From an uncultured Chloroflexaceae bacterium (GTDB lineage: Bacteria; Chloroflexota; Chloroflexia; Chloroflexales; Chloroflexaceae), in the NCBI GenBank assembly GCA_937141995.1, contig CAKZQX010000283.1, positions 1 through 6,136 of the forward strand: a stretch of DNA of 6,136 nucleotides, in the 5' to 3' direction. Each line of letters opens with the position of its first letter. Positions within the stretch are counted from its first letter, which is position 1. Positions 1-4,330 of the stretch are shown here, piece after piece. The notes under the pieces are model-generated. The model had not been told where the DNA came from. It did no database searches and saw only the letters and a program-made list of their open reading frames with translations. The position numbers were made by a program, and so were the translations under genes.

Positions 1-95
1 AACTGGCCCAAAGCCGGCAAGCCTCGGAGATGGAAACCTCCCAGCTTCAAGCCCTTGTCGCTTTCTTGGAACAGCGGGTCGCCGGTGGACAATAG
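1..95 (+). CDS. C-terminal end of an upstream gene (partial)
   Basis: The third frame is open from the window edge to a TAG at 93-95 and gives 30 residues: LAQSRQASEMETSQLQAL, then VAFLEQRVAGGQ. The tail is rich in Gln, Glu, Ala and Leu and reads as an amphipathic helix. Similar tails end many chemotaxis receptors and other coiled-coil signalling proteins, but this piece is too short to assign a family. The stop lies 14 bases before the next start codon, so the two genes are probably cotranscribed. A signalling protein is a guess from the tail and the neighbour; that this is a gene end is better supported. Confidence 0.5.
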   Translation, partial: LAQSRQASEMETSQLQALVAFLEQRVAGGQ

Positions 96-97
96 AC

Positions 98-103
98 AGG
101 GAG
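98..103 (+). promoter_or_regulatory. Ribosome binding site of the PAS/GAF/STAS gene
   Basis: AGGGAG lies six bases before the ATG at 110. It is a near-consensus Shine-Dalgarno sequence at normal spacing and supports that start codon. It begins just after the upstream stop at 93-95, which fits translation within one operon. Confidence 0.7.
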
Positions 104-109
104 CCAGTC

Positions 110-2233
110 ATGCAGTCCCCACACACCAGAACAGATCACACCTCCAGCATTGATGCCTGGGCCGCACTCGATATCCTGCCCGACTATCTGGCAATCCTTG
201 ATGCTGACGGAAAGATCCGTTACGTCAACCAGGCCTGGCAGATGTTCCCTGCCGAGCCGCTCAAGGTTGGAGCCTACTATTTTACCGATGATCCGGCAAT
301 GGTGGCTCCCGATGAGAATGGGCATGCGCTACGCGCAGGAGTACGGGCTATTCTGGAAGGCAACCAGGCACGGGTTGATCTTGAGCAGAAGTGGCATATC
401 GGCGATCAGTTGCGCTGGTTTACTACGACGATTTTGCCATTTTCGGTAGATAACACACGCGGGGCACTATTGCAACAGCGCGATATTACTGCCCAGCGAC
501 CGGAACAGCGAACTGAGCACGATCCAATACACTTTGTTCAAGCCTTTATCGATGCAGTTCCCGGCCCTATCTTCTACAAAGATAACAACGGCATCTATCT
601 GGGGTGCAACCAGGCCTTTATGGATTATCTCGGTAAATGTCGGGAAGAAATTATCGGCAAGACCGCTTATGACCTGGCTCCCCCCGAGTTGGCTGACACT
701 TACCATCAGGCCGACCTGGAACTTATGCAGCAGGGTGGAACCCAGACGTACGAGAGCCAGGTGGTCTATGCCGATGGCAACCGACACGATGTGGTATTCA
801 ACAAAGCTGTGTTCCTCAATGACGATGGCACGGTGGGTGGGTTGATCGGGGTGATGCTCGACATCACCGAGCGCAAACATATCGAGGAAGCCCTGCGCTG
901 TCGTGATGCCATTCTTGAGGCCATCAGCTTCGCCGCAGGACGGTTTCTTGAAGCGACCGCCTGGAATGAGGATATTCAGCTTGTGCTGGCACAACTGGGA
1001 GCAGCAACCCAGGTAAGCCGGGTCTATATTTTCCGGAATTATCTAACCGAAGACGGCTCGCCGGCAATGAGCCAGCGCTATGAATGGGCAGCACCAGGCA
1101 TCGCGCCCCAGATTGATAACCCCGAGCTGCAACATCTGTCATACCGGGAGGCCGGGTTTGAACGCTGGATCACAAAGCTTGGGCAGGGGGAGCCGATCTA
1201 TGGTCTGATCAAGACACTTTCGGCAGACGAAGCCGAACACCTGGCCGCGCAGGATATTCGCTCGATTGCGATTGTCCCTATCTTTGTGCGCGATACCTGG
1301 TGGGGTTTCATTGGATTTGACGAGTGCCGGACAGACCGTGACTGGTCTGCGCAGGAGATTGATGCTCTCCGTGTTGCGGCAGGCATCATTGGCACCGCCA
1401 TTCTGCGTAGCCGGATGGAACAAAATATGCAGCAGAGTGAACAGCGCTATCGGGAAATTTTCGAGAATGCCGGCGATATCATCTATACCCATGACCTCGA
1501 AGGGCGCTACACCTCGGTAAATCGCGCCGCCGAGCAACTCTCGGGCTACACCCGTGATGAGCTTATTGGGATGCATGTCGCGGAGATTATTGCGCCGGAG
1601 TATCTTGACCAGGCGAATGCGATGCAGCAGCAGAAACTTACGACCGGCGGTACAACGCCCTATGAAATTGAAATACTAACCCGCGATGGTCGTCGTGTCA
1701 CCCTCGAAACGAGCACACGCCTGATCTATCAGGACGGGCAGCCGGTTGGGGTTCAGGGCACGGCCCGCGATGTCACCGGACGTAAGCAGTCCGAGGAAGC
1801 CATGCGCCAACTTGCCTGGCAAGAAGAAGTTATCCGCATTCAGGAAGCAACTCTGGCCGAGCTCTCAACCCCACTGCTGGTTATTGCCGACCAGATTGTA
1901 TTGATGCCGCTGATTGGAGCCATCGACTCGCACCGGGCGCATCGGGCCATGGAGGAACTGTTACAAGGGATTGCCGTCAACCATACCCGCGTCGTAATCC
2001 TGGATATCAGTGGCGTGCCTGTTGTCGATACGCAGGTTGCCGGCGTCCTGATCCGTACAGCGCAGGCCGTACGACTGCTCGGCGCACAGATTATTGTCAC
2101 CGGGATTAGTCCCGATATAGCCCAGACCCTGGTAAGCATGGGCATCACACTGGGAGACATTGTCACGCAAGCACAGTTGCAGAGCGGCGTGGCTTACGCC
2201 TTCAAACAGTGGGGTGTAGGCTTCATGCGCTAA
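110..2233 (+). CDS. Multi-sensor PAS-PAS-GAF-PAS-STAS protein (RsbR-like)
   Basis: A 707-residue protein with no signal peptide or membrane segment, so probably cytoplasmic. Domains in order: PAS at about 16-128; a second PAS at about 139-256, ending in a PAC-type GVMLDITERK; GAF at about 266-432; a third PAS at about 442-559, with QRYREIFENAGDIIY and a VTGRK end; and STAS at about 582-700. The STAS domain closely resembles the RsbR family (STPLLVIADQIVLMPLIGAID, then VVILDISGVPVVDTQVAG and VTGISPDIAQTLVSMGI). By family knowledge, RsbR-type STAS domains sit in stressosomes and are phosphorylated by the RsbT kinase on threonines. T641 in VVDT matches the known site in alignment, and T673 in AQT may be the second. 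Family RsbR proteins usually have one N-terminal sensor; four in series is a large version, common in Chloroflexota. No histidine kinase, HD, GGDEF or helix-turn-helix output is present. Ligands of the sensor domains cannot be told from sequence. No rsbS or rsbT gene is visible nearby. Confidence 0.9.
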   Translation: MQSPHTRTDHTSSIDAWAALDILPDYLAILDADGKIRYVNQAWQMFPAEPLKVGAYYFTDDPAMVAPDENGHALRAGVRAILEGNQARVDLEQKWHIGDQLRWFTTTILPFSVDNTRGALLQQRDITAQRPEQRTEHDPIHFVQAFIDAVPGPIFYKDNNGIYLGCNQAFMDYLGKCREEIIGKTAYDLAPPELADTYHQADLELMQQGGTQTYESQVVYADGNRHDVVFNKAVFLNDDGTVGGLIGVMLDITERKHIEEALRCRDAILEAISFAAGRFLEATAWNEDIQLVLAQLGAATQVSRVYIFRNYLTEDGSPAMSQRYEWAAPGIAPQIDNPELQHLSYREAGFERWITKLGQGEPIYGLIKTLSADEAEHLAAQDIRSIAIVPIFVRDTWWGFIGFDECRTDRDWSAQEIDALRVAAGIIGTAILRSRMEQNMQQSEQRYREIFENAGDIIYTHDLEGRYTSVNRAAEQLSGYTRDELIGMHVAEIIAPEYLDQANAMQQQKLTTGGTTPYEIEILTRDGRRVTLETSTRLIYQDGQPVGVQGTARDVTGRKQSEEAMRQLAWQEEVIRIQEATLAELSTPLLVIADQIVLMPLIGAIDSHRAHRAMEELLQGIAVNHTRVVILDISGVPVVDTQVAGVLIRTAQAVRLLGAQIIVTGISPDIAQTLVSMGITLGDIVTQAQLQSGVAYAFKQWGVGFMR

Positions 2234-2266
2234 ATCCTTATTCATAACCGTTACCTCATAACCCGT

Positions 2267-3319
2267 ATGATCCAGATTGCTGTTATTCTTCTTACTGCGC
2301 TGGTCTTCTCGACCATCAGCACCCTGCTGGCCCGCTGGGTCGCGCTGCGGGTGGGGGTCGTGTCCATGCCGCGTACCCGCGATATCCACCTGACGCCGGT
2401 CCCGCTACTGGGGGGCGCGGCGATCTACGTGGCGTTTGTGGTTGCCCTGCTCATCTTCAATGACCGGGCCTACCTGCGCGAGTTGTTTGGTATTCTCGCG
2501 GGCGCGACCCTGATCGCGCTGGTAGGACTGGTCGATGATCGCTGGGGATTGCGCGCCGATCTGAAAATGCTGGGGCAACTCGGGGCCGGCGCGATCCTGC
2601 TGCTGGGGGGTACGCAGATCCAGCTTTTTGTGCAGCCCTGGCTCAACTGGGGAATAACGCTGTTCTGGGTGGTTGGCCTTACCAACGCGATCAACTTTCT
2701 CGACAACATGGATGGGCTATCCGGCGGTGTAGCGACGATTGCCTCGGCCTTCTTTTTGCTGCTGGCAGCCATGAACGAGCCGCGTCAGGTGCTGGTTGGC
2801 GCGATGGCGGCGGCGTTGATGGGCGCATGTGCCGGCTTCCTGCGCTACAACCTGAGTCCTACGAAGATTTTCATGGGCGATGCCGGCAGCCTGTTTATCG
2901 GTTTCATCCTGGCAGCATTGGCAATCAAGCTGCGCTTCCCGTCAAATATTCCCCTGGTAACCTGGATGGTTCCGGTCTGTGTGCTGGCCCTCCCGATTTT
3001 TGATACTACCCTGGTCTTTGTTGCCCGTCTGCGCCGCCGGGTAAACCCGTTTACCACTGCCGGAAAGGATCATCTCTCACATCGCCTGGTAGCGCTGGGT
3101 ATGACCCGACGCGAGGCCGTGCTGACCTGCTACCTGCTCACCGGAGCCTGTGGAATGGTTGGCATCTACATGACCCAGGCCCGGCTGTATGAAGCCTACA
3201 TTGTGGCCGGAGCCCTGGCGGGGGGCGGGCTGGCTGCGTTGATCTGGCTGGAGCGATCCTGCCCCGGTGGCGTGCGGCGGGCCCTCCCCGACCGGATGCG
3301 TTCATCGCATGAAGCATAA
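2267..3319 (+). CDS. MraY/WecA/TagO-family polyprenyl-phosphate HexNAc-1-phosphate transferase
   Basis: A 350-residue, very hydrophobic protein with about ten membrane helices, normal length for the family. These enzymes move a sugar-1-phosphate from a UDP-sugar to undecaprenyl phosphate at the inner face of the membrane, the first step of lipid-linked glycan assembly (O antigen, teichoic acid, exopolysaccharide or peptidoglycan). Family motifs are all present: PVPLLGG (44-50), the Asp pair D90-D91 in [20 protein letters not shown] (143-154), [10 protein letters not shown] (203-212) and the cytoplasmic loop GKDHLSHR (266-273). The last motif points to the TagO/WecA branch rather than MraY; Ser271 stands where TagO/WecA proteins often have His. 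UDP-GlcNAc is the likeliest donor but is inferred. The ATG at 2267 directly begins the first membrane helix. No good ribosome binding site precedes it; TCATAACC occurs twice, 14 bases apart (2242 and 2256), in the 33-base gap. Translation may depend on coupling to the gene before it. Confidence 0.9.
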   Translation: MIQIAVILLTALVFSTISTLLARWVALRVGVVSMPRTRDIHLTPVPLLGGAAIYVAFVVALLIFNDRAYLRELFGILAGATLIALVGLVDDRWGLRADLKMLGQLGAGAILLLGGTQIQLFVQPWLNWGITLFWVVGLTNAINFLDNMDGLSGGVATIASAFFLLLAAMNEPRQVLVGAMAAALMGACAGFLRYNLSPTKIFMGDAGSLFIGFILAALAIKLRFPSNIPLVTWMVPVCVLALPIFDTTLVFVARLRRRVNPFTTAGKDHLSHRLVALGMTRREAVLTCYLLTGACGMVGIYMTQARLYEAYIVAGALAGGGLAALIWLERSCPGGVRRALPDRMRSSHEA

Positions 3320-3371
3320 CCCCATGCAAACAGCATACCAATACCGGAACAAATAGTAATGTAAATCCAAT

Positions 3372-3409
3372 CAGTATTGTACCTGGTCAACTGACCAGGT
3401 ACAATACTG
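3372..3409. repeat. 18-bp perfect palindrome with promoter-like hexamers, possible operator
   Basis: CAGTATTGTACCTGGTCA (3372-3389) and its exact reverse complement (3392-3409) flank a 2-base centre, AC. No T-run follows on either strand, so a terminator is unlikely. Inside it lie TTGTAC (3377-3382) and TACAAT (3400-3405), 17 bases apart, as expected for -35 and -10 boxes. Because of the symmetry the same pair exists on the minus strand. TTGTAC matches the -35 consensus at only three of six positions; TACAAT matches the -10 at five of six. It could be the operator of a dimeric regulator, a divergent promoter, or both. The symmetry is seen directly; the function is inferred. Confidence 0.6.
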
Positions 3410-3441
3410 GACCCCTGGCCGATGCCGGGTGCGGGCAGTCC

Positions 3442-3450
3442 TGTTATAAT
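3442..3450 (+). promoter_or_regulatory. Extended -10 promoter of the candidate small RNA
   Basis: TGTTATAAT is a perfect extended -10 element: TG, one base, then the full TATAAT consensus (3445-3450). The -35 position at 17-base spacing (ATGCCG, 3422-3427) is weak, as is usual for extended -10 promoters. Transcription would start near 3457. The palindrome centre lies about 66 bases upstream of that point, a typical place for an activator site. Confidence 0.55.
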
Positions 3451-3456
3451 AGCATA

Positions 3457-3600
3457 CGTAAGGCCTGGTAGTGCTACAACAAACTGAGGGAAGAGAGGAG
3501 AACTTAGAACTCAGTTCTGTTGCATTACTACCCAATGGCTGCTCATCGCCTGTACCTCCTGGAAACGCCCACTGCGATTGGCGCACCGCAGTGGGCGTTT
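3457..3600 (+). ncRNA. Candidate structured small RNA, unknown family
   Basis: A transcript from the extended -10 to the hairpin at 3563-3600 would be about 145 nt. Positions 3462-3540 fold into one long interrupted hairpin. From the base up: GGCC with GGCT (3462-3465 and 3537-3540), GGTAGT with ACTACC (3467-3472 and 3527-3532), CAACA with TGTTG (3477-3481 and 3518-3522), a bulged C3517, then AACTGAG with CTCAGTT (3482-3488 and 3510-3516). The 21-nt apical loop is purine-rich and holds AGAGGAG (3494-3500). A stretch with little local pairing, 3541-3562, carries ACCTCCT (3554-3560), and the terminator hairpin follows. I do not recognise SRP RNA (its GGAAGGAAGCAG loop is absent), tmRNA, RNase P RNA or a tRNA. 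A 6S-like RNA is possible, but the two ends do not pair. It could also be a leader for something downstream, though the terminator argues against that. Confidence 0.42.
3563..3600 (+). terminator. Probable intrinsic terminator of the candidate small RNA
   Basis: AAACGCCCACTGCG (3563-3576) and its exact reverse complement CGCAGTGGGCGTTT (3587-3600) form a 14-bp stem with a 10-base loop. The form AAACGCCC...GGGCGTTT is typical of bacterial terminators. The T-run is short (TTT, then CGTC), so it may be only moderately efficient. The symmetric AAA on the left gives the minus strand an equal signal. Confidence 0.6.
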
Positions 3601-3742
3601 CGTCATGTCATCAATTACCCGAGTGACACGATCTCCCTTTGGAAGTGGCTATTGCCCCCGCCAGGGCAGAAGTTTCAATCTTTTCGCAAAAAAGTTGTAC
3701 GAAGACCACTTGCACGTAAGTATATAGCTGATTTGAACGTCT

Positions 3743-3782
3743 ACCGCATAACTTCTATCATTCACACGAGTTATGCGGTCGG
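3743..3782. repeat. Duplicated stem-loop element, copy 1
   Basis: ACCGCATAACT (3743-3753) pairs perfectly with AGTTATGCGGT (3769-3779), giving 11 bp around a 15-base loop TCTATCATTCACACG. The first 23 bases (3743-3765) recur at 4020-4042 with a single change (A3748 to G4025). The right end, AGTTATGCGGTCGG (3769-3782), recurs in shortened form at 4065-4076. The whole element is therefore duplicated, not just one arm. No T-run follows, so a simple terminator is unlikely. Confidence 0.6.
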
Positions 3783-3789
3783 TTCCAAA

Positions 3790-3805
3790 CCAGGCATCTG
3801 CCTGG
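3790..3805. repeat. Short palindrome
   Basis: CCAGGCA and TGCCTGG form a 7-bp stem around a 2-base centre, eight bases after copy 1 of the duplicated stem-loop. It could be a protein binding site or a minor hairpin. A match of this size can arise by chance, so I give it little weight alone. Confidence 0.3.
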
Positions 3806-3848
3806 ATGAACGTCCCGATTCGCCTGCGGCAGCATGGTACTTCATTTT

Positions 3849-3899
3849 TTCTTTTTCACGAAAATTTGGCTCCTTGAGCCAAATTTTCGTGAAAAAGAA
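3849..3899. repeat. 24-bp perfect inverted repeat with 3-base loop, possible bidirectional terminator
   Basis: Positions 3849-3872 are the exact reverse complement of 3876-3899, with CTT as the loop. The inner core is AAATTTGGCTC facing GAGCCAAATTT, and the outer part is T-rich on the left and A-rich on the right. The core GGCTC-CTT-GAGCC followed by AAATTTT could end transcription on either strand. The outer 13 pairs go beyond what a terminator needs, so a mobile repeat (REP or MITE-like) or a cruciform site is also possible. The symmetry is certain; the role is inferred. Confidence 0.6.
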
Positions 3900-4019
3900 T
3901 GTCCTCTTTCGCCCCGTCGGAGGCACTATCCCTCACCAAACGCGGGATCACCTGATCCATGTCAGCATTGGCAGGTTCGCGGGTTTCGCCCATTTCGTGT
4001 TGTTCGTGGTCCAAACCCC

Positions 4020-4076
4020 ACCGCGTAACTTCTATCATTCACCGACCTGAGCTTCGCTACCGGCAGTTACGGTCGG
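4020..4076. repeat. Duplicated stem-loop element, copy 2
   Basis: The 23 bases at 4020-4042 repeat 3743-3765 with one mismatch, 277 bases downstream and in the same orientation. The right part, AGTTACGGTCGG (4065-4076), matches copy 1 with a 2-base deletion. The stem is kept: CGTAACT (4024-4030) pairs with AGTTACG (4065-4071), or ACCG plus TAACT pair with AGTTACGGT across a 2-base bulge. The loop is longer here (about 34 bases) and holds CCGACC (4042-4047), which could instead pair with GGTCGG (4071-4076). The copy ends 33 bases before the -35 box of the kinase promoter, so a regulatory role is possible. Confidence 0.55.
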
Positions 4077-4109
4077 CAGTCATAGCAGCCGGCATGCTAC
4101 TTACTATTT

Positions 4110-4138
4110 TTGTCAGTTTGCTACCGAGAGAGTATACT
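4110..4138 (+). promoter_or_regulatory. Sigma70-type promoter of the kinase gene
   Basis: TTGTCA (4110-4115) and TATACT (4133-4138) are separated by exactly 17 bases, each matching its consensus hexamer at five of six positions. Transcription would start near 4145. It is the best full -35/-10 pair I found in the intergenic region and points toward the kinase gene. It implies the kinase is not dependent on the upstream genes for expression. Confidence 0.6.
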
Positions 4139-4144
4139 TACACT

Positions 4145-4330
4145 ACACGATTTGGTTGAGAATGCTGCGACTGGATTGTTTATTCCTGCCAGCCTATCAG
4201 ACTGCACGCCGGAGATTGCATAGAGACATCCTGTGCTTGCGGCAGGGTAGCTATCGGCGGGATAAAATGCCCGGTTGCGTACGTTCAGAAATGTGTATGT
4301 TTGGCCTGTTGTGGATGAGGAGAACGCTGC
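4145..4330 (+). other. Predicted 5' leader of the kinase mRNA, about 186 bases
   Basis: If transcription starts near 4145 the kinase has a long untranslated leader. CCTGCC (4185-4190) can pair with GGCAGG (4241-4246), and GCAC (4204-4207) with GTGC (4233-4236), giving a weak nested hairpin. I recognise no known riboswitch. A TAAAAT at 4263-4268 could be the -10 of a second, closer promoter, but no -35 sits at proper spacing (TTGCGG at 4237-4242 is 20 bases away). Confidence 0.3.
4318..4323 (+). promoter_or_regulatory. Ribosome binding site of the kinase gene
   Basis: AGGAGA lies seven bases before the ATG at 4331. An in-frame TGA at 4316-4318 closes the frame just upstream, so this ATG is the first possible one. 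The next Met, at residue 7 (MLQGRYRI), is a weaker choice because the ribosome binding site would be 25 bases away. Confidence 0.75.

Larger units (their letters stand above)
3320..4330. other. 1-kb structured intergenic region without a supported protein gene
   Basis: No frame on either strand shows a recognisable protein domain. The longest open frame (3520-4050) runs through a terminator-like hairpin and several perfect inverted repeats, which argues against coding. The region holds a palindrome (3372-3409), an extended -10 (3442-3450), a candidate RNA (about 3457-3600), two related stem-loops (3743 and 4020), a short palindrome (3790-3805), a long hairpin (3849-3899) and a promoter (4110-4138). 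Positions 3320-3371 and 3601-3742 show nothing more than short weak inverted repeats, such as TGCCC/GGGCA near 3654-3668. No clear intrinsic terminator follows the transferase gene. Confidence 0.7.

Noticed and set aside
467..994. 175-codon minus-strand open frame
   Set aside because: It lies wholly inside the well-supported PAS domains on the + strand and has no recognisable domain of its own.
3384..3397. TGGT...ACCA in the palindrome as a FadR/GntR-type operator
   Set aside because: FadR-like sites have TGGT-N3-ACCA; here the gap is six bases, so the family cannot be named.
3945..3958. GGATCA-CC-TGATCC palindrome
   Set aside because: A 6-bp arm is expected by chance in a kilobase, and nothing around it suggests a role.
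3743..4042. Two 23-base repeats as a possible CRISPR remnant
   Set aside because: Only two copies, 254 bases between them, and each copy is the left part of a larger stem-loop; no spacer-sized spacing and no cas gene.
3520..4050. 176-codon open frame on the + strand in the intergenic region
   Set aside because: It starts inside the candidate RNA hairpin, passes through the terminator-like hairpin, the duplicated stem-loop and both arms of the 24-bp hairpin, has no ribosome binding site at its start, and resembles no family I know.
4237..4268. Second kinase promoter (TTGCGG and TAAAAT)
   Set aside because: The 20-base spacing is too long and no TG precedes the -10; kept only as a remark under the leader.
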